From: Diadophis punctatus similis
Lineage: Eukaryota > Chordata > Lepidosauria > Squamata > Dipsadidae
Reading direction: 5' to 3'
Assembly: GCA_023053685.1 (NCBI GenBank)
Contig: JALIGW010000003.1
Location: 50,735,996 to 50,799,995, forward strand
Length of the DNA stretch: 64,000 nt
In this document: piece after piece, positions 1-12,955 of the stretch
Layout: every line of letters begins with the position of its first letter
How positions within the stretch are numbered: the first letter of the stretch is position 1
Notes under the pieces: generated by a model
Told to the model about the DNA's origin: nothing
The model's input: the letters and a program-made list of their open reading frames with translations, nothing else
Databases searched by the model: none
Position numbers and translations under genes: made by a program

Positions 1-2
1 GA

Positions 3-54
<52 letters not shown>

Positions 55-56
55 AA
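1..56. repeat. (GAAA)n microsatellite
   Basis: The window opens inside a pure tetranucleotide array of GAAA units (about 14 units). The left edge is cut by the window, so the full length is unknown. Confidence 0.95.
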
Positions 57-337
57 CGTTGAAAGAAGAGCCTTGCAAATTAAAATTGTTGTCTTTGCAG
101 GGGTTTTGGAAAGGGTGGGTGAGCAGGCCTCATGGGGGAGGAAGGAATATGGGGCTGTTTTAAGAAGAAAGAGCTTAAAAGAGGAAATTGGCTTTGGGGA
201 CCCAGGCAATGTTTTTGGACCAATCATGGGTTTTTTTGCCCCGTTTGCCTCTTGAAACTTTGGAGTCCTGGGAGAAAGCTACTAAACAGGGATTACTTTG
301 CTGGAAACTTATCTGATTTCTAGTTTTTCGATACTGC

Positions 338-476
338 AGGCTACAATTTCTCAACCTCAAGAACTTGAATATACCTGGACTTCAACTCCCAAAATTCTCT
401 AGCCAGCTTTGCTTTGAATTCTGGGAGTTGAAGTTCAGGCACCTTAAAAGTTGCTGAGATTGAGAAATATTGCTGT
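338..476. mobile_element. Small foldback (MITE-like) element
   Basis: Two arms carry CTTCAACTCCCAAAATTCT and its approximate complement GAATTCTGGGAGTTGAAG around a short spacer. Outer arms (ATTTCTCAACCTCA / TGAGATTGAGAAAT) are also complementary. The arms belong to the same hairpin module family found at 810-941, 20516-20621, 23566-24080 and 59344-59478. I see no clean target duplication, so the ends are approximate. Confidence 0.6.
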
Positions 477-577
477 ACACTTGTTGGTTATCAAGTCTAA
501 ATACAGAAGTAGACTTTTTGTGGAAGATGATATTCCTTGTGCTCTTGCAAAGACTGGCCCGAGAATTTCTGATCTGG

Positions 578-800
578 CATAATTACATATTGTTTTTGTG
601 ATTAATCACTATGCTTTAATTATGTTCAATTTGTAACAATGAAAATACATCCTGCATATTAGATATTTACATTACGATTCATAACAGTAGCAAAATTACA
701 GTTATGAAGTAGCAACAAAAATAATTTTATGGTTGGGGGTCACCACAACATGAGGAACTATATTAAGGGGTCGTGGCATTAGAAAGGTTGGGAACCACTG
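578..800 (+). mobile_element. hAT transposon fragment, SPIN-like 3-prime end
   Basis: The right end has the hAT-type terminus GGTTGGGAACCACTG preceded by GGGGTCACCACAACATGAGG and a run including GGTCGTGGCATTAG. This matches the 3-prime end I recall for the non-autonomous SPIN hAT family, which is known for patchy occurrence across tetrapods. The left part (ATGCTTTAATTATGTTCAAT onward) fits the same element. The opposite terminus is not visible, so it appears 5-prime truncated. The family name is from memory and needs a library search. Confidence 0.6.
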
Positions 801-809
801 ATCTAGAGC

Positions 810-941
810 CAGAGGTCTTCAAACTTGGCAACTTTAAGACTTGTGAACCTAAATTCCCAGAATTCCCAGGAGGCAAGCCAGCTGAGGAATTCTGGGAGTT
901 GAAGTCTACACACATTCAAGTTGAAATGGTTGAAAACACTG
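810..941. mobile_element. hAT-like foldback MITE
   Basis: It starts CAGAGGTCTTCAAACTTGGC and ends GGTTGAAAACACTG. The internal inverted arms are TTCCCAGAATTCC / GGAATTCTGGGAGTTGAAG. It starts only 9 bases after the hAT end at 800. The flanking 8-mers are not identical, so the insertion is old or nested. An open frame across it is accidental. Confidence 0.55.
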
Positions 942-2125
942 GCCTAGGCAGAAATTTCACTGCAAGTATCCCAAGAACAACTGCAACTCAACAGGAGTTT
1001 AATGTACCTTATCATCTTTCATGTTTCTGTTAGTTACAATCGAACCATACGTTGAATTCCTCTTTCTGCCACAAGAGGGACTTCAGCTTTAAAACACCAT
1101 TACTTAGATTTAAGTCTGCTTAATTTTCCTGCAAGAAACAGAATTACACCTCTCCCCTCCACAGAACTCCAGAAAAGGATTACAGGTAAAATGATTGTTA
1201 GCATTCTCTTATTTCCAATTGGACCTAATCAGCTATAAAAGGGCAAAACTATTATGAATTTTCAAATGAAATGGTGATAGGGAGTAGTAAGAAAGTTTAA
1301 GGAATTCCTTATCTCCATGGCCAGTAGGAATTTAGGGACTTGCTGCCAAATGATTATAGATTACAGACTGCAGTTCATGTGGATAAGCATTTCCCTTAAC
1401 CTGATTACTTACTGTCTTTAGCAATAAAATGAAATATTATACACACAGACACACACAACATTTGATGTGATATGAAATTTAATTGTTATCCTAAAATAGA
1501 ATTTATACAGCATCTTAACAGTAAAGCTGCAGGATTTAATATATTTAATGACTGACTATTAAAGTGTAAGAAATGTATTTCAAACTTTCTGCCTTCAGGA
1601 AATTTCTCTCTGGACTAATGAATTATTTGATTATAGAATAATCACTGCCTAGCTATATTGGTATTCCTGCATATACCTTCTTGGAAATCCCAGATGGCAA
1701 GAAAAAGCTACAATTTTCTACATTTCGATCTTATCTTTTTGTAGTAATTCTGAATTTTGCCGTCCAGATGGGATAGCCCTAATTTTGTTGTTGATCACAC
1801 AAAGCACTGCAACAATTTTTTGGGAATAAGTTACTCAGTGCAAACTATTTATCTGTCCGCTATTTCAAAAATAAATTTACCTTGTACTAATATATGACTC
1901 TGCTTTGTGGGTAGAAAGGTAGAATTGAGGGATCCTTGGTGTTTTCAGAGCTTGGTTGTTTTCTTGCAGATGTTTCATTACCCGTTTTCTTAATGAAAAG
2001 CAAAACTAGATATTGAAAATACCATATAGGACACCTTCAAAATAATGGGGCCTTCTAAAGGCAAGGCAATAACAGAATGAAAGATCAATTTAAAAAGATC
2101 CATGATTCCTTGACTCACAAGTCCT
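942..2125. other. Upstream AT-rich unique sequence, no gene seen
   Basis: I see no coding potential, RNA gene or recognisable repeat here except a short CA-rich patch near 1441. The stretch lies 3-4 kb upstream of the CpG island. Confidence 0.5.
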
Positions 2126-2249
2126 TGATATAGGAGTAGTAACTGATTAGCACTGATACTAGTTGATGAGAATTTTATTTATAATTAATATTATAAATAA
2201 AATTCTCATCAACTAGTATCAGTGCTAATCAGTTACTACTCCTATATCA
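2126..2249. repeat. Perfect 60-bp-arm palindrome
   Basis: Arms 2126-2185 and 2190-2249 are exact reverse complements over all 60 bases, separated by a 4-base loop (TAAT, 2186-2189). Directly after the right arm, from 2250, the sequence GAATTTTATTTATAATTA repeats the end of the left arm (2170-2187). This layout is what a replication template switch followed by a return to the original strand would leave. It encodes nothing. Confidence 0.95.
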
Positions 2250-2289
2250 GAATTTTATTTATAATTATTATTGATAGGAATCATCTGTT

Positions 2290-2856
2290 GATTTTCACAC
2301 TCTGTGCCATCTATTCTATGTCGATTCTATTTTGAAGATCTGGATATGCAGTGCAATCAAAAGTTTTTCTAATTCTAAACTGTACGTCTTTCAGAAGCAT
2401 ACATGAGGACAAAAGGAAAGACATTTATTGTCCTAGGCTTTTGTTTTTGTGTAACAGGCACCAGAAAATCACATTCACAGAACACCCTTAATTCTTCCAT
2501 TCATAAGACCATGTCTCAGTCTTGAAAAATTAGAACATTGTCTCATGTTTTAAAAAATGACTTGATTTATTTAATTAAATGATTTCCTACATTCTACCAT
2601 AAAGGAATGTGTGCTATATTAATATTGTATAGTGGGAGTGTGGGTTATTAGAAAAATCATGATATGAAATGCATTAGGAAGTGGAGCTTCTGATTATTTG
2701 TTTATTTTTGAGATTGATGTTCCTTCTCCCAACAAGAAAGCTAAGAACGTTATTTTTCAAACACAGCACAGCAAAACGCCCTGTAAAATGATTAAAAATA
2801 CAAAGGTCCAGTCCAGATCTGCTACAGATCAAAGTATTTCAATACTTTTCAAGTAC
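2290..2856. other. Upstream unique sequence, no gene seen
   Basis: AT-rich sequence with only short chance open frames. I see no repeat that I can name. Confidence 0.45.
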
Positions 2857-3194
2857 TGCGTGCATCCCCCTGCATGCGCCCCCCCCCATTGGGCCATTTT
2901 TCACCCTCAGGCTTCCCTGAAGCCTCTGGAGTGCGAAAAACGGCCCAATGGGCAAATCTGAAGTTCAGAAAAACGGACTTCCGGTTTGCCCGTTGGGGCG
3001 TTTTTCGCACTCCGGAGGCTTCAGGGAAGCTTCCTGAAGCCTGGGGAGGGCGAAAACGGCTTTCCCCAAGGCCAAAAATCAGCTGGCCAGCGCACGCATG
3101 CGCACTGGAGCTGACATAGGGCAACACCTCGCATGCCCTCAGATATGGCTCCGCGTGCCACCTGTGGCACGCATGCCATAGGTTCGCCATCATG
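2857..3194. mobile_element. Non-autonomous hAT, left end lost
   Basis: It shares the right half of the GTGATGGCGAACC family found intact at 18132-18644 and 41737-42163: GCGTGCCACCTGTGGCACGC followed by CCATAGGTTCGCCATCA. The interior is GC-rich with repeated GGGCCATTTTTCGC-like motifs in both orientations. The left terminus is missing and the last bases of the right terminus are altered, so no target duplication remains. Open frames on both strands here are products of the CpG-rich repeat. Confidence 0.75.
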
Positions 3195-4180
3195 GATCTA
3201 GAAGATTGTTCTATTACTGATTTTGTTGTAGTGGATTGCCATAAAAATGTATAAGATAGAGAAAATATATAGATATTTAATAAATTACTGCTTTTCTAAG
3301 TTAATACGTACTTTTTAACATTGCTATCTATCAGCAAAAACCAACATTTTCTGCATGGCACAAACATTCCTTCCTGCAATAATCAAAATTTAGGGAAACA
3401 TGATTTAGCTATGTATCATAGAATAGTTCATATAGTTCTCTCATTTCTGTAGATTTGCTTATTGGCATGACTTTCAAAGCATTAAATAAGAGTTCTGCAT
3501 GTCTGAGTGCTTTGCTTCAAAGAAAATAACCAGCTTCTACCGAATATGGCTGAGTCAGGTATGATTCAGTCAGTCTCAACACACATCTTGGTTTGAGGAA
3601 TTTAACCTGGGTGAAGATCAGGTTTAGATCTACAAGTTTTGCCAACCAATTTATAGTTTGATTTTATAACTTCCTGCTAGTACTGTATATACCATTGTCT
3701 GCTGCCGGGTCTGAAGAGATATAAACGTGAAGGCCAATTCATTTCAGTAAACAATCTACATTTGATTGTTATAGTGAAATAATTACACACTACATGTGCC
3801 CAATTAATCTGTGTACTGTTCTAGAAATGATAAATGCCCAGTTATCTTCCTTTTAGTTAATCTATGTACAAAGTCTTAAAAAAAGAAAGAGAAAGGCATA
3901 TTCTTTCTTTTTAAAGTGAATTGGGACCCTTCATATTTCAGGAGGTATATTTGGGATGGAAATTATTGAAGAGATCCTTTGAAAGACATTTATTCATGAG
4001 AAAAGAAATAGCGATCGCTTTGTGGATTTCTGGTAAATCGGCAGTGTATTTAACTCTATTTACAACAGGGGGCCCTATGGAGTTCTGCTCTTGGAGAAGG
4101 CGCTTTCTCCGTCTTAGACTTCAGTAGGATTACTGGCTAAAAGAATATTAATGCTCAGTCGTGAGAAGCCACTAAAAGCG
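3195..4180. other. Upstream flank of the CpG island, no gene seen
   Basis: AT-rich sequence that becomes GC-rich after about 4190. I see no named repeat or coding exon. Distal promoter elements could lie here, but nothing in the sequence alone marks them. Confidence 0.4.
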
Positions 4181-4189
4181 GATTCTGGG

Positions 4190-5661
<1,472 letters not shown>

Positions 5662-5754
5662 TGAATGCCCTGCTACGGAGATCGCTTCTTCTGCCCTGTC
5701 ATTCCAGATATTCTTTCCGTCCGCTTTCCTCTCTTGTCCTTTTTTCTGCCCTGT

Positions 5755-6010
5755 CTGCCTCCTCCTCCTCCTCCTCCCCCCCGTCTGCCCTTCCGCTGCC
5801 CTCCCGCCTGTCAAGTTCCATTCCGGTTTCGAATCTCGCCCCCCTCTTCGCTTCGCTTCCCTTTCTACCTTTATTCCACCCTTGCCTTCTTCCTCTCTCC
5901 TCCCCCCACCCCGTGGTTTCCTCTTTTCTCCCGTACCTCTGTGCTCCAAGATCCCGACCTCCCCCAACACACACTCACTCACACACACACACACACACAC
6001 ACAGGCGCGC
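5755..6010. repeat. Pyrimidine-rich tract and (CA)n microsatellite
   Basis: The first 300 bases of the intron are strongly pyrimidine-rich (CCTCCTCCTCCTCC near 5760) and end in a CA array at about 5980-6003. Long open frames here come from the biased composition. Confidence 0.85.
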
Positions 6011-8147
6011 GCACACACGATCGCAGCCTTTTGTCTGCTCTTGTTTGTAATTTGACAGTACTTCCCACCGCGGCCAGCTCTGAGAGCTGAGATTGGGGGG
6101 GCGGGAAGAGCAGGATATGTGGAATGTGTTTTGTGGCAATTGAGAAAGGAGCAAGCGCTGTTATAAATATCATTATAACCTTCTTGGTAATTGGGGGTGT
6201 TGCTAATGGTTGGGAGGCAGACATTGGTGTGAAATCTCCTAAAGCATTAGGCAGCTGCCAGTTGAGTGGCTGAACTAGACTGAGTTAATACACCTTTCAC
6301 CCAATTGTGTCTGTAAGCCTTGCTTTTTTGCCCAGCCGCTCCCAACTATCCCCTCCCTGCCGGTGAGAGTGGGGTAGCCAAAAGGCCAGATGAGGATAAG
6401 AAAAATATCATCGCATAAATAGGCAATTTGGGAAACTGTGGAATCTAAACAGTACGGTGGTGCTTTTAAAATGGAAGAAAATACTGCTTTCTACCCAAAG
6501 AATTGTAACTTTCTTGGATTGCAACAAATAGTATTCCTTAGGAGAAAACAAAACATGTATAACTCTGACAAGTATCTGGTTACTTGACATTTTTCTATTC
6601 CCTTTCATTTAATGTAAAAGATCTCAGTACTGCATTTTATTATTCCATTGGAAATAAAAAACGCACGAATCCTTTGATTACCTTGACATTCTGCACAAAG
6701 TTCATCATTGCTAGGTTGATCAGAGGCTTATGAATGAAAACAAAGTGACAATATGAAAGAAATCTTTTTTTAGTCTAACAGAACATAATCTCATTTGCAC
6801 AGTTAATAGAGATAAATGAAATGAGTGTTCTCATCAAAACTGGTATCCTAGTATGATTTGTTTTGCAAATCTGAAATGTAAAGTTATTTTGTACTCAGTC
6901 TACTGTCATTCATCAGCAGTAAGGTTAGCAAATTCATTTTTGTGTCATTAAAAAAATCCCAATACAATGAAGGAAAGGTACAGTGGTACAACCTAGACCT
7001 AATCCAAAGGACATGAATATTATACATTGATTTTGATATCATACTCTGGTATATTTACATGCCATTTTGGTAAAGGGATTATTTTGTTAGATTTTTCCCC
7101 AGACTGGGACTTTGTCCAGTTTTGATAATATATCCTTCAGTCATTTAAGATAATTAAGAAAGGATGAAATGAAACAATACACATAATAAAAGAAATGAGT
7201 CTTCATAAAGACTTCATTAGAGTCTTCCTCTAATAAAATATTTAATTGTCTACCCAGTTTGGCATCTCTGCATGATAGAACATTTCAGACTGAAGGAATA
7301 AAAAGTATTAAATTTCTTCTAAAGGACGACATTAAATTAGTAATACATTTGGTATGTGAATGTTGGGGCTGGGAATTTCAGGTTTGATTTAATGTATATA
7401 AATTCATTTGGAGTGATTTTCAAATGATTTTTGTTGCAATAATATGCACCACCAGATGGAATATTATGGGTAAATTATAAGTAGCTTATGCTCTTATTTA
7501 TAGGAATCTTCAAGTCATGCTAAATGCTTTAGTATTCTGTTATCAATATTTGCTATAACAGTTTAAAAATGCTTCCTCTAAAATGAGTACTATTAAAACA
7601 TAGGGAGTAAATAAACAATTTATAAGAGACAAAATCATTTCAGTCTCTTAATTATATTAAAAATGTATCTATCTAAATCGCAAAGACACATTTCTTGAAT
7701 ATGGAAACGAAAAGATGAAGTTTGTAAAGGTGTTTCACTAGTACAACCATGTTCAGTTTTAGTGTAAATAAAATTACAGTACATAGGCCTGTTGAAGCTT
7801 ATACCCAAAGTATGGGTATTGTTACAATAACTTGGGCATTTTATAATTCCATGATTAGTAAAAACATCTTGAGACTTGCAGATAGTAACTGAACTTCTTA
7901 TTTTGCTAGGTTCTGTATTAATAAATGTAAACTTTAAATACAGACTGGCTATTTGTTTAAGTGTTTTTTTAATGGATTACTCAGCAGTGTCAGTGATAGT
8001 TTACTTGTTGAACTATGAATTATGAATGTGTGCTTCATGTAGGTATATAGCCTATTCAGCCCATGATACTAAAAAAGGTTTTCAGTTTGCACTGATGCTC
8101 TATCTCAGTTTTTTTAATTCCAAACCATAAACTAATTCATAACAGGG
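6011..8147. other. Intronic AT-rich sequence, no gene seen
   Basis: About 2.1 kb with no recognisable repeat, exon or RNA gene. Conserved non-coding enhancers may hide in stretches like this, but only a cross-species alignment would show them. Confidence 0.45.
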
Positions 8148-8378
8148 TTAGCAATAGCAATAGCACTTAGACTTATATACCGCTTCATAGTGCTTTACAG
8201 CCCTCTCTAAGCGGTTTACAGAGTTCAGCATATTGCCCCCAACAATCTGGGTCCTCATTTTACCGACCTCAGAAGGATGGAAGGCTGAGTCAACCTTGAG
8301 CCGGTGAGATTTGAACAGCTGAACTGCTGAACTAGTAGGTTGCAGTGCTGCTTTTAACCACTGCGCCACCTCGGCTCC
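8148..8378 (-). mobile_element. Sauria-type tRNA SINE
   Basis: Read on the minus strand it starts GGAGCCGAGGTGGCGCAGTGG (A-box GGCGCAGTGG). A B-box-like GTTCAAATC follows at about 8307-8316, then the diagnostic Sauria SINE body GGTTGACTCAGCCTTCCATC and GGGTCCTCATT-complement / TTGTTGGGGGCAA. It ends in GCGGTATATAAG and a short GCTATT-type tail. It is close to full length (about 230 bp), is not a functional tRNA gene, and would have been moved by a partner LINE. It is very like the copy at 55301-55555. Confidence 0.9.
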
Positions 8379-8379
8379 T

Positions 8380-9660
8380 TTGGAGTTGGAGAAAGAGATG
8401 AAAAATTGCTTACTTAATAGAGGAAGGAGTTAGTGTCTATTTGCATAATATTGTAAGCTGTTTGCCAGAAAGGGGCTGAGCAATAATTTAATAAAACAAA
8501 CATGCTCTGGGGTGATAGATGTTTATTTTGTGCAGATGGTGGGGCATAACTCATTCTGTAATTCTACAGGTAACCACACGTTTTAATGTAAAGAGAGGCA
8601 TAACCCCAACCAGCAAAGAAATTTGTTAGGTCTAGAAATATTTGCACTGAAATTGGAAATTTGATGCTTGGATATACTATATGGGGTCATTATATTTTAA
8701 TGAAAAAAAATCCTACCTATGAAATCTGTTCAGCTGCCAATTTATAATAAACACTATCTGTGGTTCTGCATTTCTTTATGTTGCTATACAACCAATACAT
8801 TTTTATGTCTCTTCATACCTGGTAAAATCATGAGAATACAAAAGAAATATTGTTTCAAAAGAATGTAGACATTTATAAAACAGATAGTTGTGTATTTGTG
8901 CTTAAGCAATAAAAAAATAATAGAGGTGGACAGGATAAAATGATTTTTGCATGTAACCTTTTGGTACCTACCATTATCAACAGTTTATTGCTCTTTCATA
9001 TTTGGAAAAGCAAACACTGTTTCATTTCAATATAACTACAGTCACTAAATTGATATTTCATGTTTGGAAAGCTGTTGGACACAAGCATCTTTATCTTTTA
9101 ATAAGCACATAATAATACATATTTAGTTTTGTGTAGCAGTGGTAGTAGTATTTAAAAATTACTAGATGCATTAAAAATAAAAGTACACAGAATTTTAACA
9201 TGAAACATTAATATCTGGTGGAACTTTTTGGAAATCTAAAACACAAGGATATTAATATTTAGTAAGCTAATTTTCATATTTTTTTCTGTACTTGTGTAAA
9301 TGGATACTCATTTTTTAAAGCAGATATACTCAAACTTTGCAATGCTCAAGTAATGAGTACATTTGTGCCACCCTTGTTAAAGATTCCATTTGAGTTAGGA
9401 CTGGGCAAGGAATAAATGTAGCATTTACTAAAAGATATGTAACTTTCATGAGATATCCTTTGCTCAGGCTTACTTTTAGCAGCACTCGTGGTAAATTAGC
9501 TTTTGTCTTAACTGCCTAATATTTTTACCCATTTTGAAAGGTTAAGAATTTATAATAACAGTTAAAAATGCAATACTGAAGTTTGATAACAGAGAAATAT
9601 CTACAGATACTCCAGAGACCTGCAGATATATTCTTATACATCATGTCATGTAAGTGTGAT
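8380..9660. other. Intronic AT-rich sequence, no gene seen
   Basis: No repeat family or exon recognised. Only short chance open frames occur. Confidence 0.45.
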
Positions 9661-9674
9661 AGGCAGTACAGAAA

Positions 9675-9762
<88 letters not shown>

Positions 9763-9763
9763 A
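9661..9763 (+). repeat. (AAAT)n array with a LINE-like 3-prime tail
   Basis: About 22 AAAT units follow AGGCAGTACAGAAAT, which resembles the end of a CR1/L3-like LINE or partner SINE (compare GGCGGTATATAAAT at 55515). CATGTCATG before and GACATG after may be remnants of a target duplication. The opposite strand reads as a run of Leu-Phe-Ile-Tyr, which is not a protein. Confidence 0.8.
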
Positions 9764-10367
9764 TGACATGCTAGAAATCATGAGCTGGTGGGAAACCATT
9801 TGCCAATTGCAGTACTGCTGCGATTGACAGATATTTTTGACAGATGGCTTAAGTAGATCCACATATTTAGCACTCTGTCAAAACTTTCTCCAGACTTTGT
9901 TTGTCACTCTGACGGTATAAGCTTGCTGTGGCTTTAAAAATGTTTTGCAGCTCATTTCTGAATTTCTCATGTTTCTCCTGGAAGCAATGACCTACAATTT
10001 GAGACCCCTATTCAATGGAGCTGTTGCTATTAGATATAGTTAATTAGCTATTCAAAATATTAGAACAAACGTATTTAATGTAATATAGTTTGTCCTTAGT
10101 GGCTAACTTTCAAGCTTAAAAGCTTGTATTGTATTGATTTTTGTTACACAGTTTATAGAATCATAATCAAATTGGAAATTAAAACATCCCAGCTGGTTGA
10201 ACACATCCAAAAGACAGCTCAGCATCTCAGTGGGTAATTAGCTCTAAATTGCTGTGATCAATTCCCCCCCCCCTAACATTCAATTGGAAACTGATTTCCT
10301 GGAACTTAAATCCATTCTGTGTCTGACATTTTGGAACAAGAGAGAACATGTGGACCTTCTTCTATAC

Positions 10368-10892
10368 AGTTGTACCTGGGTACTTGTTAATTGTTCCGGG
10401 AGGTGTGATAGTACCAAAAACAATGAGTACCAAACAATTTTTTCCCATAAGGAATAATGTAAATAAATTTAATGCATTCTCAAACCAATGACAAGGCACC
10501 TTTTTAAGGCAATATGTAAAAAGATATGGTCATATACCATTACTTTACATGAGAAATAAACCTAAAAATTAATACATAATTAGATTAAATAAAATAAAAA
10601 TTACCTACATTGATGAGGGAAAAAAGCACAAATATACACAAAATGACCACAGAAGCTAAGATAAGGCTGCAAAGGGATGTGCACAGGGCATGAGCTATCA
10701 TGTGACTAATGCGTCACCCTTTGTTTTGGCTGGAAAGGGTAGCGAGTCATGAGGCAACTGACACCGACAAGTTCTAGTTTGTGTTTTAAATACCAAACAA
10801 ATGATGAGTACTCGGGCATTTTTTTCTTGTCAAAATGCATTGAGTACTAAATTCGATGAGTTTCAAAGCAGTTGAGTACCGAGGTACATATA
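10368..10892. mobile_element. DNA transposon with GTACC-rich inverted ends
   Basis: The left end (ACAGTTGTACCTGGGTACTT) and right end (GAGTACCGAGGTACATAT) are imperfect inverted repeats. Subterminal ATGAGTACCAAACAA-like motifs recur in both halves (10420, 10790). TA-containing flanks would suit a Tc1/mariner-like family. There is no transposase, so it is a non-autonomous copy. Confidence 0.6.
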
Positions 10893-11111
10893 ACATTATT
10901 TAAGGTATTATCGTATCCCTCATTTCGAGATTAAAATTACTACATCCCAGCTGCTTCAATGATTGTTGTTCATAGGACATAGTATTCTTGTTGTCCTTTG
11001 TGGAACTTTCCCCCCCCCCCCCATTTTTAATAGTTATTTCATTGATTTATCTGATGTTGTCTTGCCATGTGACCTTGGGTGGCTAGCAAAGTGAAAAGAG
11101 TTAATAGAAAG

Positions 11112-11321
11112 ACATTCCAAAGGTGCTTTTTCAAAAGGCAACTGGACTTTGTTTTTTCTTTGAAGATGTTTCCCTTCTCATCCAAGAAGCTTCTTTAGTT
11201 CTGGAAAAGCTTCTTGGATTAGAAGTGAAACGTCTCCAAGGAAAAAACAAAGTCCAGTTGCCTTTTGAAAAAGCACCTTTGGGACAACCATGACCTGGAT
11301 GCCCGAGAATCTCCATAGACA
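11112..11321 (+). mobile_element. Foldback retroelement remnant (Penelope-like terminal repeat), copy 1
   Basis: Two long inverted arms surround the centre at about 11200. The left arm contains CTTCTCATCCAAGAAGCTTC and the right arm GAAGCTTCTTGGATTAGAAG-like sequence. The outer arm segments TGCTTTTTCAAAAGGCAACT and its complement match closely. The right end is complete (GAGAATCTCCATAGACA) and the left end is cut short. It is flanked by an 11-bp direct repeat, TTAATAGAAAG (11101-11111 and 11322-11332). One truncated end plus a long duplication suggests retroposition. The GGATTAGAAGTGAAACGTC part resembles a decayed hammerhead ribozyme core; see the better copy at 60571-60770. The Penelope assignment is an inference. 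Confidence 0.65.
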
Positions 11322-11332
11322 TTAATAGAAAG

Positions 11333-12223
11333 TTGTAAAATAATAAACAATAAGATAAAATATATTGTGCAGGGGATCAGACGCACAACACATATCTGAT
11401 TCATCTGCTTTCCTGGGACAGAACCTACAAAAAAGCCTTCAGGTCCTTCATAAAGACTGACAGGGATGGGGCCAGTCACATTTGGGGTTGTTGAAGGGGG
11501 CTGTAAGAGAGATTGTTCCATAGGGCAGATGATATACGTTATGGTTCCCATATGTTGGCATTATTTGGTGGGTCCCAGGGCATGCCAGCTCTATTGGATC
11601 ATATAGAATGGGCAGAGACAATAGTAGACAAATAACCCAGGCATAATAAGAGAATCATTTCAGTGAATCCTTAGTTTGACAATGACAAACTAATGACAAT
11701 GGCAAGAACTTGAAAGAAAAATCTGACCCAAAGCGAATAAAATATAACTATTTCTTATTTCTTTGGAAAATGTGTGTCTCTTGATGTGATCCAAAACTGT
11801 ACTTGCTTCTTTGTCTGGTCTTTTGCAATAACACCATATTGCTGCCTCACATGCAATTTGCAGTCAACAATTACCAAATTATGTATCTCCCTTACTGCAC
11901 TTCAGTGATTGAATTGAATTTTGTTTCCAAAGTGAAAAGCTGTGCACAAAAATTGTGTTAACTTTAATTTCACTAATTTCAATCTCTGACTCTGCAAAGA
12001 TTGTATAAGTACTGTACTCGATTTAAACATTTTGTTTAGTGACTGTGTTTTGAATTTTTCTGGTTGAATTTTTCTACACTTGAAGTACCATATTCTTCTA
12101 CTCTAGAGAATATTAAATATGTTTTTCATAAGCGGTACTGTGCAGATGAAGTCTAGAAGGGAGAGGTGGAAAGATAAACATATTTGGCTAATTTACAATT
12201 GCTCAGTGAGGAATCTTTGATTC
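11333..12223. other. Intronic sequence, no named feature
   Basis: A 110-codon minus-strand open frame at 11219-11551 runs out of the foldback above and matches no family I recognise. The rest is AT-rich and featureless to me. Confidence 0.4.
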
Positions 12224-12231
12224 CTGTAGAT

Positions 12232-12579
12232 CAAGGGTGTCAAACTCGATTTCATTGAGGGCCGCATCAGGGTTGTGTTTGACCTTGGGGGGATGGGGTG
12301 GTGTGGCCAGGGTGGGCATGGCCAGCTTGACATCACTCGTGTCGTGGGCGCCTGTGGCGGCCCGAGCACTCTGCCAGCGAAAACGGGCTCCCGAGCTCCG
12401 TTTTCAGCTGCAATGGCCTCCTGCAACCCTCTGCCAGCGAAAACAGAGCTTGGGAGGGGCCGCACGGGGCCCTCCCGAGCTCCATTTTTGCTGACAGAGG
12501 CACCGCGGGCCAATCCATTGTTTCCAGGGTGGCCCCGTGGGCCGGATCAGGTTTCTGGGCCTTGAGTTTGACAACCCTG
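12232..12579. mobile_element. Non-autonomous hAT (CAAGGGTGTCAAACTCG family), 348 bp
   Basis: Terminal inverted repeats are CAAGGGTGTCAAACTCG and TTGAGTTTGACAACCCTG. The exact 8-bp target duplication CTGTAGAT lies at 12224-12231 and 12580-12587. The interior is CpG-rich with two CTCTGCCAGCGAAAAC motifs. It has no transposase and is a sibling of 28505-28882. Open frames on both strands are artefacts. Confidence 0.93.
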
Positions 12580-12715
12580 CTGTAGATAATTATCCTTATG
12601 AATTGAAAAAAAATTGACATAGGAAATGAATTTAGCTTGAAATGATTGTAAAATCTATTGATATAGACATCTTTAGGGTCCTGATTCTAGAGTTCTGATA
12701 AAGAAGATACTGTTG

Positions 12716-12955
12716 CAGGGGTGAAATGCTGCTGGCTCTATCTGGCTTGTGCGGGCCGGTAGCGCCGGCACCGTGAGGTTCGGCGAGCCAGTAGTGCCGG
12801 TGGCGTGAGGCTCCGCCCACCTGCTCGGACTTCGGTCACTTCCTGGTTTTAACCCTCTGTGCATGCGCAAAACATGCACAAAGGGTCAAAACTGTGACGT
12901 GATGGTGCGCGCGTACTTCCGATCTGGTAGGGAAGCCGGCTGCATTTCATCCCTG
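12716..12955. mobile_element. Non-autonomous hAT (CAGGGGTGAAATGC family), 240 bp
   Basis: Ends CAGGGGTGAAATGC and GCATTTCATCCCTG are perfect inverted repeats. The flanks TACTGTTG (12708-12715) and TACTGTAG (12956-12963) match in 7 of 8 positions, as expected for an ageing target duplication. The interior is GC-rich, with inverted GTGCATGCGCAAAACATGCAC near 12860. Confidence 0.9.

Noticed and set aside
5962..6003. CRISPR-like regular repeats and other short arrays
   Set aside because: All regular arrays in the window are simple microsatellites without unique spacers. A CRISPR array is not expected in a vertebrate.
8300..8378. Possible tRNA gene on the minus strand
   Set aside because: A- and B-box-like motifs are present, but the sequence continues into the Sauria SINE body and does not close a cloverleaf.
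9641..9862. Open frame with Leu-Phe-Ile-Tyr repeats
   Set aside because: Reverse strand of the AAAT array.
11219..11551. 110-codon minus-strand frame with a Pro/Gly-rich central part
   Set aside because: It starts within a foldback repeat. No family match or splice signal supports a gene, though an old LINE piece cannot be excluded.
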